From: Pseudoselenomonas ruminantium | GTDB lineage: Bacteria > Bacillota > Negativicutes > Selenomonadales > Selenomonadaceae | Length of the DNA stretch: 64,000 bases | Direction: 5' to 3' | Assembly: GCF_900142515.1 (NCBI RefSeq) | Contig: NZ_FRBC01000010.1 | Span: 1 to 64,000, forward strand | In this document: positions 32,931-42,932 of the stretch, one piece after another | Layout: the number at the start of each line of letters is the position of its first letter | Numbering within the stretch: position 1 is the stretch's first letter | The notes under the pieces: generated by a model | Told to the model about the DNA's origin: nothing | Databases searched by the model: none | What the model saw: only the letters and a program-made list of their open reading frames with translations | Program-made: the position numbers and the translations under genes

Positions 32931-34013
32931 TCAAAGCGTCCGTTCAATCATCGCGCCGCCCACTAATATATCACCGTCATAAAATACCACAAACTGGCCA
33001 GGCGTCACCGCTCTTTGCGGCTCAGCGAATTCCACACGCAGCAATCCGTCATCCTGCATGGACAGCTTTGCCTGTGCCTCCCGTTTACCATAGCGGATCT
33101 TGGCTCCAAATTCCATACCCTCCTTGAACTCATCAATGGACACCCAGTTGGCACCACTGGCCAACAATCCCTGAGCATAGACCTGCTTGTTACTTCCTAC
33201 CACGACTTCCTTGCGCTTCATATCCAGCTTGTGCACATAGAGTGGTTCTGGAGCTGCGATTCCCAGACCTTTACGCTGCCCGATGGTGTAAAGAGGCACC
33301 CCCTCATGCCGTCCCAACACGTCGCCAGCATCATTGACGATATTGCCTTTATGCAGGCATTCTGGTTTATGCTTGCGCAAGAAAGCCTTGTAATCATCAT
33401 GGGGTACAAAGCAGATTTCCTGGCTCTCTGCCTTATGGGCCACCGGCAAATCGATCTTCTCAGCCAATTCCCGCACATGCTCCTTGGTCATATCGCCGAG
33501 CGGCAACAAGATATGCTTCAATATCGAACGGGGCAGGCGATGCAAGGCATAGGACTGATCCTTATGCTCATCCAAGCCTTTTCTTATCACATAACTGCCA
33601 TCAGCCAGCTGGCTAACGCGGGCATAGTGGCCTGTAGCCAGGAAATCTGCACCGAGTTCCCTGGCCTTATCCAGCAGCAGGCCGAATTTCATCGAAGGAT
33701 TGCACATGACGCAAGGATTCGGTGTACGCCCCCTGGCATATTCGTTCAGGAAATAATCAATGACATTCTTCTGAAACTCCTGCCGGAAGTCCGCCACATA
33801 ATGTCGGATGCCCAATGCGTCTGCTACCTTCCTGGCATCCCGCACACTGTCCGGTTCCTCGCCAGCGGCCACATCAACGGTCTCACTGCGGCCTTCTTCT
33901 GTCAAAAGCATCGTTATCCCCAACACTTCATAGCCTTGTTCCAAAAGCAATGCCGCCGTCAGGGAACTGTCCACGCCGCCGCTCATGGCTACGGCTGCTA
34001 TCTTCTTCTCCAC
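32931..34013 (-). CDS. mnmA: tRNA-specific 2-thiouridylase MnmA
   Basis: 360 residues. PP-loop AMSGGVDSSLTAALL (9-23); catalytic Cys in NPCVMCNPSMKFG (about residue 102) and the second Cys in SQEICFVP (about 201). It makes the 2-thio group of U34 in Lys, Glu and Gln tRNAs, using sulfur from a cysteine desulfurase. GTG start at 34013, with AGAGGTGG upstream. Divergent from tmcAL. Confidence 0.96.
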   Translation of the reverse strand: MEKKIAAVAMSGGVDSSLTAALLLEQGYEVLGITMLLTEEGRSETVDVAAGEEPDSVRDARKVADALGIRHYVADFRQEFQKNVIDYFLNEYARGRTPNPCVMCNPSMKFGLLLDKARELGADFLATGHYARVSQLADGSYVIRKGLDEHKDQSYALHRLPRSILKHILLPLGDMTKEHVRELAEKIDLPVAHKAESQEICFVPHDDYKAFLRKHKPECLHKGNIVNDAGDVLGRHEGVPLYTIGQRKGLGIAAPEPLYVHKLDMKRKEVVVGSNKQVYAQGLLASGANWVSIDEFKEGMEFGAKIRYGKREAQAKLSMQDDGLLRVEFAEPQRAVTPGQFVVFYDGDILVGGAMIERTL

Positions 34014-34160
34014 TATCTATCCACCTCTTAAAACCTATAAAGTCACTATGTTTTTTTTTACTGCCTACTACCATATCATATTTTTCGTCCTGGCTCAACA
34101 CTTTTCTGACCGGTCAAACCATGTTAAACTAAGGACAAGAATCGAAACGGAGGCCAGCGT

Positions 34161-35387
34161 ATGGAAATCACCGGTATCATCGCCGAATACAACCCATTTC
34201 ACAATGGGCATCTCTATCAAATAAACCAGATCAGGCAGCATCGCGATTCCCTGATTGTCGCGGTAATCAGTGGCAGTTTCACCCAACGGGGGGAGGCCGC
34301 TATTCTGGACAAATGGCAGCGGGCACAGTGTGCCGTTGAAAGTGGCTGCGACCTTGTCCTGGAACTGCCCTTTGCCTTTGCCTGCCGCAGTGCCCAGGAC
34401 TTTGCCCAGGGCGGAGCAGCACTTCTGGCACGGCTGGGCATTGTCAGCCAGCTGGCCTTTGGCGCAGAAAGCGACAATCTTGCCCAGCTTCAGGCAATTG
34501 CCAGCCAGCTGGACGACAAGGATTTCCAAAAGCAGCTTCATCAGCAGATTGCCAACGGGCTGTCCTATGCCCAGGCCATCAGTGCAGTGCTAGGCAATGA
34601 CGAAAATACCGCTACACTGATCCGGCAGCCCAATAATATCCTGGCCATTGAATACCTGCGCAGCCTGAACCGGCTGCCCACCTCCATCAAGCCCCTGCTT
34701 ATTCCCCGACAAGGAGCCGGTTACCACGAGCCGGATATCCATGGCCCGCTGGCCAGTGCGACCGCCATCCGGCAAGCCTTATATCAGGAAACAGTTGCAG
34801 ATCTAGCCAGTGTCCTGCCAGCAGCCACTTATCAGGCAACCCGCCAGCTTTCAGCCAGCCAGCTTCCTGATATGAACCGGCTTTATCTGCCTTTGCAGAC
34901 CAAACTCCTGACCAGCTCATTCTCCAGCCTGCAAAATATCTACGGCATCAACGAAGGCCTTGAGAACCGCATTCTTGACATGGCCCAAAAGGCATCGGAC
35001 TGGCAGAAACTCATAAAGGCTGTCACCACCAAGCGTTACCCTGCCAGCCGCATTGCCCGAACCCTGCTCTACCTGCTGCTGGACATAGACAAGGGCAGCA
35101 TGGCGCTGTTTGACCAGGCAGGACCTCTCTATGCCCGTTTATTGGCAGCCAGCTCCCAGGGGAAAAAACTGTTGAAAGATATCAAGCAGCAAAGCTCCAT
35201 TCCCCTAATCACCAAAACCAGCCAATACCTGAATACAAACAAACGGCGCGGGGCAAAAGCTGACCTCACGCCGTTCGAACAAATGTTAAGTTTGGACACC
35301 ATTGCCACAGAACTGCGCAATCTGACTTGTCAGACCGCTGCCGATCGCAATGACTTCCAACAATCGCCTGTATTCAGCAATAGATAG
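34161..35387 (+). CDS. tmcAL: tRNA(Met) cytidine acetate ligase TmcAL
   Basis: 408 residues, family DUF795/TmcAL (HIGH nucleotidyltransferase). MEITGIIAEYNPFHNGHLYQ carries the HxGH motif; ISGSFTQRGEAAILDKWQRA follows. It makes N4-acetylcytidine at the wobble base of elongator tRNA-Met from acetate and ATP, so that Ile and Met codons are kept apart. Its 3' end overlaps the convergent lipid kinase gene by 14 bp. Confidence 0.93.
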   Translation: MEITGIIAEYNPFHNGHLYQINQIRQHRDSLIVAVISGSFTQRGEAAILDKWQRAQCAVESGCDLVLELPFAFACRSAQDFAQGGAALLARLGIVSQLAFGAESDNLAQLQAIASQLDDKDFQKQLHQQIANGLSYAQAISAVLGNDENTATLIRQPNNILAIEYLRSLNRLPTSIKPLLIPRQGAGYHEPDIHGPLASATAIRQALYQETVADLASVLPAATYQATRQLSASQLPDMNRLYLPLQTKLLTSSFSSLQNIYGINEGLENRILDMAQKASDWQKLIKAVTTKRYPASRIARTLLYLLLDIDKGSMALFDQAGPLYARLLAASSQGKKLLKDIKQQSSIPLITKTSQYLNTNKRRGAKADLTPFEQMLSLDTIATELRNLTCQTAADRNDFQQSPVFSNR

Positions 35388-36252
35388 CTACAGCCTGCGG
35401 GATGGTCTCAATCGTCAGTGGCAACATTGGCCCTTCCTCACCATCGAGGTCGCTGGGCAGCTCGCCTTCAGTCTCGATGCGGAAATCCTTAGCCTGCAAA
35501 TGCAGCACGCCATCCTTTTCATTGACCGGATGACCGGCCACCAGATCTGCGGTGATTGCCATAAGTTTATGGACACCGCATTTTTTGATGGCCAAAAGAT
35601 CGAGCTTGCCATCCTCTACGGAAATGCCTGTGGCCACATTCTTCATGCTGCCTACCACGGCACTGTTGATGACGACGAACAAAAAGGCCTCCAGCTCATG
35701 TTTGACGCCATCAGCCGTAATGACCAAAGGCACCGAGCGGAACTTGGGAATCTCGCCTAACCCCTTCAGATAATAGGCCATCTTACCCAACGAATTCTTC
35801 AGCCGCCGGTCGACCTCGTGAGCAATGCAGGCCATCATGCCAGCGCTGGCCACATTGATGAAATACTGATTCCCGACCTTGCCCACATCCATACGGCGGC
35901 AGGAACCGGCGGCAATCTTATCAAAATAGGCTTCCATATCCTCATTGATCTTGAGGTATGTCGCAAAATCATTGGAAGTGCCGCTGCCGATAATCCCCAT
36001 GGGCAGATCAAGCTTATGTTTCACCAGCAGGTTGACGCACTCATGCACAGTGCCGTCACCGCCTGCCGCCAGGACACCATCAGGCTTGACCTCACGCAGG
36101 AAATCCACGAAATCCTCATTGCCCTCTTTTTTCGTCCGATAAAAAAGCAACAGAATGCCCCGCTTCTGGAAGGCTTCTACCATCCAGTCCAGCTTATTCT
36201 TGAAGGCTGCATGGCCCGAAACCGGGTTATAGAACAGCACCAGCTTTTTCAA
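35374..36252 (-). CDS. Diacylglycerol/sphingosine kinase-family lipid kinase
   Basis: 292 residues (PF00781). KLVLFYNPVSG, GVLAAGGDGTVHECVNLLV (nucleotide-binding GGDGT) and GIIGSGTSNDFATYLK are diagnostic of the DagK/YegS/BmrU group. Phosphorylates a lipid, probably diacylglycerol, at the membrane. TTG start at 36252, with AGGAGG 8 nt upstream inside the last codons of the flippase gene. That tight link suggests joint use of lipid carrier steps. Confidence 0.9.
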   Translation of the reverse strand: MKKLVLFYNPVSGHAAFKNKLDWMVEAFQKRGILLLFYRTKKEGNEDFVDFLREVKPDGVLAAGGDGTVHECVNLLVKHKLDLPMGIIGSGTSNDFATYLKINEDMEAYFDKIAAGSCRRMDVGKVGNQYFINVASAGMMACIAHEVDRRLKNSLGKMAYYLKGLGEIPKFRSVPLVITADGVKHELEAFLFVVINSAVVGSMKNVATGISVEDGKLDLLAIKKCGVHKLMAITADLVAGHPVNEKDGVLHLQAKDFRIETEGELPSDLDGEEGPMLPLTIETIPQAVAIYC

Positions 36253-36255
36253 TGT

Positions 36256-37932
36256 TTACGCCTCCTGTTTTCCTTCCGCCTTGAATACGCCAATCTTGCG
36301 CAGGAACTTGATACCCACACGGCCAATCATTGGCATGCGCTGCAGATCATCCTCTTTCAAACCGCCAATCACGAGCATCACCGCGATATACACGGCACAG
36401 CCGAAAATGACTGCGCCAAAGGTCGAGATGGCACCAATCTGCCACCAGGCCATGGTAAAGTCATAGAAGAAATACACCGCTGCCGCCATGACCACTGCCG
36501 CTACAATGGTTTTCAAAAGCTGCGGGATCTCCATGCGATAGCCAATGAACTTATAGATGAAAATCAGATTGATGATGGCAGCTACACCCATATCCGCCGC
36601 CGTTGCCCAGGCTGCACCCATGATGCCCAGCCAAGGGATTGCCGTAAGTTCCCAGTTCAGGATGACTTTGGCTACTGCCGCCAGTATCATATTCACCATG
36701 GGGATGGTCGGATGACCCAGGCCCTGCAGGATACCCGTGGATACCTGATGCAGCCCCAGCAGGATGATGCTCACAGCCGAAATCATCACGGCTGGCCCAG
36801 CCCCCGGTGCATTGTAGATCAGAGAGGCAATCGGCGTTGCCAGCACAAAGACAATGACAAAAGCCGGGAAGCAGACAAAGTTGGAAATACGCACAGAAGC
36901 CGCCGTCTGATTATAGACACGCTTCATATCCTTGAGCGCCCGGGCTTCGGAAATAGCCGGCACAATGCTCATGGCCATGGACGCCGTGATGATACAGGAA
37001 AGATTCACGAGCGGCACCGCCATACCAGTCAGATAACCGAAAAGCTCCGTGGCTTCATTGACACTGTATCCCGCCACCTCCAAGCGCTGCGGCACAATCA
37101 TCAGATCGAGGTTCGATACCACCGGCAGCATGATGCTGGCAGCCGATACCGGCAACGAAAGCTTGAAAATACGGGAGATGATTGACCAGGCAGACTCCGC
37201 TTCCGTCCCCGGCAGCGGCTGCAGGTCATGACCATAATCCCGCTCAATGTCCTTGTCCAGCTTCCAATGGAAGTAAACAAGCACCATCAGGCCTGTCACC
37301 GCACCGGCCAAAGCACCTAAAGACGCACCGGCAGATGCGTAATCAAGTCCCCAGGGCAGGAGCAGTTCTGCCAGCAGGATCATCGTGATGACGCGGAAGA
37401 TCTGTTCCACGATCTGCGAGACCGCCGTCGGCGTCATGCGCTGCCAGCCCTGCAGATAACCGCGGGAACTGGCCAGAAGCGTTACGAAGAACACCGTTGG
37501 CGCCAGTACCACAATGGATTTATAAGCACGGGCATCCCGGACAAACTGCCAGTCAATGAGCCAGTCTGCCGCAAAATAAGTCATGAAAGAAAAGAACAGG
37601 CCCGTCACCAGCATTAAAGCCATGGATATATGGAACACCCGCTTGGCGCCATAGATATCCTTCAAAGCCACCCGCTCCGCCGTGATGATGGAAATAGCCA
37701 CCGGCACACCAGCCTGAGATACCGTCATGGCGAAGAAATAGATGGGAAACGCCATCTGATAAAGACCAATACCTTCGCCGCCCAGGATACGGGATACAAA
37801 AATCCAGTTCAGTGAACCGATGACCTTGACCACAAACCCGGCAACCGTCAGGATAAACGTTCCCTTCAGGAAAGATTCTCCCTTACTGGATTTATTTTCA
37901 TTTGTTACTTCCTTCTTACTAATGAGAAACAC
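36256..37932 (-). CDS. SpoVB/MurJ-like polysaccharide flippase (MOP superfamily)
   Basis: 558 residues with 14 predicted membrane segments. FLKGTFILTVAGFVVKVIGS, then ILGGEGIGLYQMAFPIYFF are the typical SpoVB-like N-terminus. Family members (including MurJ) flip lipid-linked sugar precursors across the inner membrane. The GTG at 37932 lacks a good ribosome site, so the start is uncertain. The 3' end contains the ribosome site of the lipid kinase. Confidence 0.85.
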   Translation of the reverse strand: MFLISKKEVTNENKSSKGESFLKGTFILTVAGFVVKVIGSLNWIFVSRILGGEGIGLYQMAFPIYFFAMTVSQAGVPVAISIITAERVALKDIYGAKRVFHISMALMLVTGLFFSFMTYFAADWLIDWQFVRDARAYKSIVVLAPTVFFVTLLASSRGYLQGWQRMTPTAVSQIVEQIFRVITMILLAELLLPWGLDYASAGASLGALAGAVTGLMVLVYFHWKLDKDIERDYGHDLQPLPGTEAESAWSIISRIFKLSLPVSAASIMLPVVSNLDLMIVPQRLEVAGYSVNEATELFGYLTGMAVPLVNLSCIITASMAMSIVPAISEARALKDMKRVYNQTAASVRISNFVCFPAFVIVFVLATPIASLIYNAPGAGPAVMISAVSIILLGLHQVSTGILQGLGHPTIPMVNMILAAVAKVILNWELTAIPWLGIMGAAWATAADMGVAAIINLIFIYKFIGYRMEIPQLLKTIVAAVVMAAAVYFFYDFTMAWWQIGAISTFGAVIFGCAVYIAVMLVIGGLKEDDLQRMPMIGRVGIKFLRKIGVFKAEGKQEA

Positions 37933-37999
37933 CGCCTATATTACATGGACATAGCCTTGCTACCCCCATAATGATCTGCCGTACTGTCTGTATAAACAG

Positions 38000-38042
38000 A
38001 AAAAAGCACGCAACGTATGAATTATACCACACATTGCGTGCC
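38000..38042 (-). terminator. Terminator of gene 38068-38331
   Basis: Stem GCACGCAAYGT / ACRTTGCGTGC (one G-U), 14-nt loop, followed on the minus strand by six T. Confidence 0.8.
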
Positions 38043-38067
38043 TTATCCATGCTAAATCAGTGAAAAA

Positions 38068-38331
38068 TTAAGCGTGAGCCAATTCATCATTGTCGTCATA
38101 CACCGGAGTCTGTGCGCTCCCCATGATTTCACTGAGGTCAAACCGCGGAGCCTTGCCTTCACCCAGCGTACGAACCTTGCCTGCCACCTCTGCATCAGCT
38201 ACAAACGGACGGCACTCATAAAGGCTCACTTCCATGCCAGCCGTTTCCGGCACATAAAAGCCCAGACGATCCGCCACCGTCTTGAAAGCATAGAAACGCT
38301 CAGCCAGATCACACCATTCAAGATTTTTCAT
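38068..38331 (-). CDS. Conserved-looking protein of unknown function
   Basis: 87 residues from the ATG at 38331 (AAAAGGAG upstream; the start at 38403 has none). MKNLEWCDLAERFYAFKTVA begins a helical segment, then DRLGFYVPETAGMEVSLYEC, then an acidic tail DNDELAHA. No family recognised; no membrane segment or signal. Monocistronic with own terminator. Confidence 0.6.
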   Translation of the reverse strand: MKNLEWCDLAERFYAFKTVADRLGFYVPETAGMEVSLYECRPFVADAEVAGKVRTLGEGKAPRFDLSEIMGSAQTPVYDDNDELAHA

Positions 38332-38511
38332 ATAAAATGTCTCCTTTTCTAATCCCAAAACCTTACAGTAAATTATATTCAGCCTCTCACCTTCATCCCT
38401 CAAAGTGAGATGTTTGTAATCATAACAGTTTTCTATTGTATTGTCAAACCCTCGAAATTTGCCTTAAACTATGCTAAACTAGCATAGAAAGACATTAACG
38501 AGGTGACAGCC

Positions 38512-38901
38512 ATGCATTACTTTTTTATGCTCCTGATAGCTATCTTATCCATTATTTTTCTGCTGGAAATGTATCATAGTGTGCAGCGTTCCAATATCAA
38601 CAGCCACCTGATTGAAACCTATCGGAACGATCTGCATAACCAAAAGCTCATTGACGATATCTATGACTATTGCCAAAAGGATTGGAAGCTGCGCCGCATT
38701 ATCAAGAAATACAATCTGACGGTTGATGATATCGAAAAAATATATCAAAAGCTCCTGCTCTGGGGAAATTTTCATAAAGGACGCCGTTTTGTCCCCATCA
38801 CGGCTTTCCTTTATGTATGCACTTTAGAATACCTCGGCCAGCATAAGAACGAGGATGCCAAAGCTCTCACCATGAAATGCATGAACTATCTGCATATCTG
38901 A
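38512..38901 (+). CDS. Membrane-anchored protein of unknown function
   Basis: 129 residues from the ATG at 38512 (GAGGTGA is its ribosome site; the GTG at 38503 is part of that site). One N-terminal hydrophobic helix (YFFMLLIAILSIIFLLEMY), then a charged helical cytoplasmic domain with several Tyr and Lys residues (DDIYDYCQKDWKLRRIIKKY). No family recognised. It precedes the orphan flagellin by 100 nt but has no clear link to it. Confidence 0.6.
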   Translation: MHYFFMLLIAILSIIFLLEMYHSVQRSNINSHLIETYRNDLHNQKLIDDIYDYCQKDWKLRRIIKKYNLTVDDIEKIYQKLLLWGNFHKGRRFVPITAFLYVCTLEYLGQHKNEDAKALTMKCMNYLHI

Positions 38902-38921
38902 TATGTATACATGAATATTCA

Positions 38922-38950
38922 CTGACAGGATAATGATTTTGTGCTAGACT
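38922..38950 (+). promoter_or_regulatory. Possible sigma-70-type promoter of orphan flagellin
   Basis: CTGACA (38922-38927), 17-bp spacer, TAGACT (38945-38950). No sigma-28 motif (TAAA-N15-GCCGATAA) was found between 38900 and 39000. Confidence 0.4.
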
Positions 38951-39003
38951 GATTGTAAGCGAATATTCGGATTTTTCACCCATAAGACAAGGAGGTCTTA
39001 GCC

Positions 39004-40311
39004 ATGATGGTAAGCAATTCCGTGATGTCCACGAACATCGTGAACATTATCGGAACGCATCAGAGCAAGCTGGCCAGGCATATGCAGCATCTGGCCACAG
39101 GTATGAGGGCCACCTGTGATAACGACCCTTCCGGGTGGGCCATCGGTCAGCGCATGGACGTGCGGATACGTGGCATTGACCAGGCCTGCCGCAATGCTCA
39201 ATTTTCCCAAAGCATGTTGAAAACAGCCGAAGGCGGTATCAGCTCCACCATCGACCTGCTGCGCAATCTCAAGGAAAAGGCGATTGAAGCCGCCAGCGAT
39301 ACCTGCACGGATAGCGACCGCCGCACGATCCAGAAGTTATTCGACCAGTATGGTGACCAGATCGACGACAATGCCAATATTACCTTCAACGGGAAGCTCC
39401 TCCTGGATGGTTCCCTGAATTCCCCTGCCCTGGACACGGCTCAAGTACTGACCAACAAAAGCCTGGCTGCAGATACCACCGCCAGCACAAAGCTGACGGA
39501 TCTTCTGCGGCGGGACGGTGACAGCCTGAACATACTGGCCACAGATACCGTAAATCTTTCCTATGTGAAGGATGGCCATACATATTATGGAAGTTACAGT
39601 GCCGGTACGACCACACTCGCCGATATGCTGGCGGAGTTCAACAACATCGATGGGACGATTTTTGCCTCCGGTGCCCTGCAGGATACCAGCCTTATCGGCA
39701 CCGATTCTGCCGGCAATACGATCTATACAAGTGATAATGAAAACGCCATTTCCTTCACGGCAGCTGCCACCGGGCTGGATGGTGCCATTTCCGGCCTTAC
39801 CGTCAGCGTTACGGACAAGGACGGACAGATAAAAAAGGCCGCCACTACAGCCCTGAATGATTTCCACGAAAGCATCGAGCCCCGGAACAAACAGTCCGGC
39901 GGTCTTTTTTACACCGCCACCAGTGCCGATGCCAACCGCGGTATGACCAGTGCCATCGGCGATATGCGCGGCTACAGCCTGGGTGTGGTCAGCAAAGACG
40001 GCAAAGGACTGGATGTAAGCACACAGAAAAGTGCTAATGCCGCGCTATCTGCCCTGGACAGGGCTTTGGAGCGGGCACTTGACCAGCAGACCACCATCGG
40101 TGCCATGTCCATGCGGTTGGAATACACCATCAGCAACCTGACCACAGAAAGCGAGAACCTTACCGCCGCCATGTCCACCATTACCGATACGGATATGGCC
40201 AGAGAGATGACGAAATTCACCAAGGAAAACATCCTTCTGCAGGCAGCGCAGGCCATGCTGGCCCAAAACAATCATCAGGCCGGCTGGTTCCTGAGCCTGC
40301 TGCAAAGCTGA
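39004..40311 (+). CDS. Divergent orphan flagellin
   Basis: 435 residues. AAGGAGGT is 7 nt before the ATG. The D0/D1 N-terminal part is recognisable (SVMSTNIVNIIGTHQSKLAR, HLATGMRATCDNDPSGWAIG, AEGGISSTIDLLRNLKEKAI, NITFNGKLLLDGS), as is the C-terminal coiled part (LSALDRALERALDQQTTIGA, MAREMTKFTKENILLQAAQA, MLAQNNHQ). The middle ~200 residues form a variable surface domain. Unusual: three Cys in the N-terminal D1 region, and the standard RINSAADDAAGLA is replaced. No other flagellar gene lies in the window. Could be an accessory filament subunit. Confidence 0.85.
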   Translation: MMVSNSVMSTNIVNIIGTHQSKLARHMQHLATGMRATCDNDPSGWAIGQRMDVRIRGIDQACRNAQFSQSMLKTAEGGISSTIDLLRNLKEKAIEAASDTCTDSDRRTIQKLFDQYGDQIDDNANITFNGKLLLDGSLNSPALDTAQVLTNKSLAADTTASTKLTDLLRRDGDSLNILATDTVNLSYVKDGHTYYGSYSAGTTTLADMLAEFNNIDGTIFASGALQDTSLIGTDSAGNTIYTSDNENAISFTAAATGLDGAISGLTVSVTDKDGQIKKAATTALNDFHESIEPRNKQSGGLFYTATSADANRGMTSAIGDMRGYSLGVVSKDGKGLDVSTQKSANAALSALDRALERALDQQTTIGAMSMRLEYTISNLTTESENLTAAMSTITDTDMAREMTKFTKENILLQAAQAMLAQNNHQAGWFLSLLQS

Positions 40312-40326
40312 TACAGCCTGCACGCT

Positions 40327-40371
40327 AAAAAGCAGTGGAAAAGTCACGTTGTGACTTTTCCACTGCTTTTC
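40327..40371. terminator. Bidirectional terminator between flagellin and leuS
   Basis: Twenty-bp perfect stem AAAAGCAGTGGAAAAGTCAC / GTGACTTTTCCACTGCTTTT with a 3-nt loop. T runs follow on both strands, serving both convergent genes. Confidence 0.85.
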
Positions 40372-40386
40372 TATTGGTTATTGGCT

Positions 40387-42861
40387 TTATTTCACTACGA
40401 TATTGACGAGCTTCTTCGGCACACAGATGACCTTCACGATGGTCTTGCCCTCGGTGAGTTCCTTAGCGCGGGGCAGTTCCTTGACAGCCTCTTCCATGGC
40501 TGCTCTGTCGATGTCAGCCGGCAGGGTGATGCGGTCTCTTACCTTGCCGTTGATCTGCAGCACGATTTCGATTTCCGCCAGCTTCGTGGCCTCTTCCTCG
40601 TACTTGGGCCACTGCTGCTGATGCACGCTGCCCTCGCCAAAGAGGTTGCTCCAGAGCTCTTCTGTGATATGCGGAGCAAAGGGAGCCAGCATCTTAATCA
40701 GGGCGCCAGCGAATTCGCGGGCCAGGCCAACATTGAGTTCCTTATCCTGGAACGCATAAGCGGCATTGACCAGTTCCATGATGGAAGAAATCGCCGTGTT
40801 GAACATGAAGCGGTCGCGGATATCTTCCGTAACCTTCTTGATGGTCACATGGAGCACGCGGCGCAGTTCCTTTTCGTCCTTGGTCAGCGCGGATACATCA
40901 TATTCATCCTGGCCAGCCTTGACCATATCTTCGAAGTGGTCGAGGATACGCCATACGCGGCCCAGGAAGCGGAACGCACCTTCCACGCCCTGATCGCTCC
41001 ATTCCAGGTCACGATCCACAGGAGCCGCAAACAGGATGAAGAGGCGGGCCGTATCAGCACCGTACTTGGCAATGATCTCTTCCGGCGAAACCACGTTGCC
41101 CTTGGACTTACTCATCTTGGAGCCGTCTTTGAGCACCATTCCCTGCGTCAGCAGGTTAGAGAAAGGTTCATCAAAGTCCACAAGGCCGGCATCATGGAGC
41201 ACCTTGGTGAAGAAGCGGGAATACAGGAGATGCAATATGGCATGCTCGATACCGCCGATGTACTGGTCAACAGGAGCCCAGTAGTTCACCTTGTCCTTGG
41301 CAAAGGGTGCCTGGTCGTTCTTCGGGTCGGTGTAGCGCAGGTAATACCAGGAGGAGCAGATAAAGGTATCCATGGTATCCGTTTCCCGCTTGGCATCAGC
41401 GCCGCACTGCGGGCACTTGCAGTTGACGAATTCCTCGCTCGTGGCCAGCGGCGACAGAGCGCCGCTGTCAAAGGAAACATCCTCCGGCAGGCGTACCGGC
41501 AGGTCCTTTTCCGGTACAAGCACTTCGCCGCAGTGCGGGCAGTGGATTACCGGAATCGGCGCGCCCCAATAACGCTGACGGGAAATCAGCCAGTCACGCA
41601 GGCGGTAGTTGACCTTACGCTTGCCAAAGCCCTGAGCTTCGGCTTCATCAATGATGCCACTCATGGCCTTGTGGATTTCCATGCCCGTGAACTTGCCGGA
41701 GTTTACAAGCACGCCGTCCTTATCCGTATAAGCAGCGTCCATTTCCTCCAGCTTGAGTTCTTTGTCCTTGGGCTGCAGGGTCAGGATGATGGGCAGGTCA
41801 TACTTCTTGGCAAACATCCAGTCGCGCTGGTCGCCGGAAGGCACGCCCATAACGGCACCCGTGCCGTAATCAGCCAGCACGTAGTTAGTCACCCAGAGCT
41901 GGGCCTTGTTGCCGTTGAACGGATTGATAGCGTAAACGCCCGTGAAGATACCTTCCTTCTCGGATTCGCTGGAAGTACGCTCCATTTCGGACTGATTGCG
42001 TACCTTATCGCAGAAGGCCTTGATTTCTGCAGCCTTCGGGTTATTCTCGCAGATTTTCTCCACCAGCGGGTTTTCGGCAGCCAGAGCCACGAAGGTAATG
42101 CCGTAAGCCGTGTCAGGACGGGTGGTGTAAACGGAAAGCTTTTCCTCCATTCCTTCTACAGGCATCTCGAATTCCAGACCTTCGCTGCGGCCAATCCAGT
42201 TGTCCTGCATGGTCTTGACGCGTTCCGGCCAGCCCTTGAGCTTATCGAGGTCCTTCAAGAGCACATCGGCATAATCCGTGATCTTCAGGAACCACTGGGA
42301 CAGGTCCTTCTTCTGGACTTCAGAGTCACAGCGCCAGCACTTGCCGTCGATAACCTGCTCATTGGCCAAAACCGTACCGCAGGTGTCGCACCAGTTAACA
42401 GAAGCCTTTTTCTTGTAAGCCAGTCCTTTTTTGTAGAAGAGCTCGAAGAGCCACTGCGTCCACTTGTAGTATTCCGGAGTGCACGTGATAGCCTCGCGAT
42501 CCCAATCGTAGGACAGGCCCATGGAACGCTGCTGGCGCTTCATGTTCTCGATATTGGAGAACGTCCAGTCAGCGGGTTTTACATTATGTTTGATGGCAGC
42601 GTTCTCTGCCGGCATGCCAAAGGAGTCAAAGCCCATGGGATGAAGCACATTGAAGCCCTCCATGGTCTTGTAGCGGGCCATCACATCACCGATGGAGTAG
42701 TTGCGGACATGCCCCATATGCAGATTGCCCGAAGGATACGGAAACATCTCCAGCGCGTAATACTTCGGACGGTTCTCGTCCATTTCCGTCTTAAAGGCAG
42801 AATCGGCTTCCCATTTATCCTGCCATTTCTTTTCTATCTCCTGTGGTGAATACTTATCCAA
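40387..42861 (-). CDS. leuS: Leucyl-tRNA synthetase
   Basis: 824 residues, class I synthetase of normal length. HMGH in [19 protein letters not shown] (about 46-49), the CP1 editing domain in the middle, zinc-like cysteines in CDTCGTVL...CWRC, and MSKSKGNVV (KMSKS) near residue 580. It attaches leucine to tRNA-Leu. There is no T-box leader; a plain promoter lies 30-60 nt upstream. Confidence 0.97.
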   Translation of the reverse strand: MDKYSPQEIEKKWQDKWEADSAFKTEMDENRPKYYALEMFPYPSGNLHMGHVRNYSIGDVMARYKTMEGFNVLHPMGFDSFGMPAENAAIKHNVKPADWTFSNIENMKRQQRSMGLSYDWDREAITCTPEYYKWTQWLFELFYKKGLAYKKKASVNWCDTCGTVLANEQVIDGKCWRCDSEVQKKDLSQWFLKITDYADVLLKDLDKLKGWPERVKTMQDNWIGRSEGLEFEMPVEGMEEKLSVYTTRPDTAYGITFVALAAENPLVEKICENNPKAAEIKAFCDKVRNQSEMERTSSESEKEGIFTGVYAINPFNGNKAQLWVTNYVLADYGTGAVMGVPSGDQRDWMFAKKYDLPIILTLQPKDKELKLEEMDAAYTDKDGVLVNSGKFTGMEIHKAMSGIIDEAEAQGFGKRKVNYRLRDWLISRQRYWGAPIPVIHCPHCGEVLVPEKDLPVRLPEDVSFDSGALSPLATSEEFVNCKCPQCGADAKRETDTMDTFICSSWYYLRYTDPKNDQAPFAKDKVNYWAPVDQYIGGIEHAILHLLYSRFFTKVLHDAGLVDFDEPFSNLLTQGMVLKDGSKMSKSKGNVVSPEEIIAKYGADTARLFILFAAPVDRDLEWSDQGVEGAFRFLGRVWRILDHFEDMVKAGQDEYDVSALTKDEKELRRVLHVTIKKVTEDIRDRFMFNTAISSIMELVNAAYAFQDKELNVGLAREFAGALIKMLAPFAPHITEELWSNLFGEGSVHQQQWPKYEEEATKLAEIEIVLQINGKVRDRITLPADIDRAAMEEAVKELPRAKELTEGKTIVKVICVPKKLVNIVVK

Positions 42862-42897
42862 GCTAATCTCCTCCTGTTTTGTTTCACAATTAGATGT

Positions 42898-42926
42898 ATT
42901 ATACCCTACATCGGACGAAATCGCAA
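42898..42926 (-). promoter_or_regulatory. leuS promoter
   Basis: Minus strand TTGCGA (42921-42926), 17-bp spacer, TATAAT (42898-42903), leader about 30 nt with AGGAGGAG before the ATG. The short leader leaves no room for a T-box. Confidence 0.65.
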
Positions 42927-42932
42927 CCTTTG

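Noticed and set aside
38900-39003. Sigma-28 promoter for the flagellin gene
   Set aside because: No TAAA-N15-GCCGATAA-like pair is present; a sigma-70-like CTGACA-17-TAGACT pair fits better.
40351-42849. An 832-codon open frame on the plus strand opposite leuS
   Set aside because: It is the exact antisense of leuS, has no ribosome site and no recognisable domains; high-GC third positions of leuS create it.
42862-42932. T-box riboswitch upstream of leuS
   Set aside because: The gap to the next gene is only 71 nt, filled by a plain promoter and ribosome site; no T-box sequence or specifier hairpin fits.
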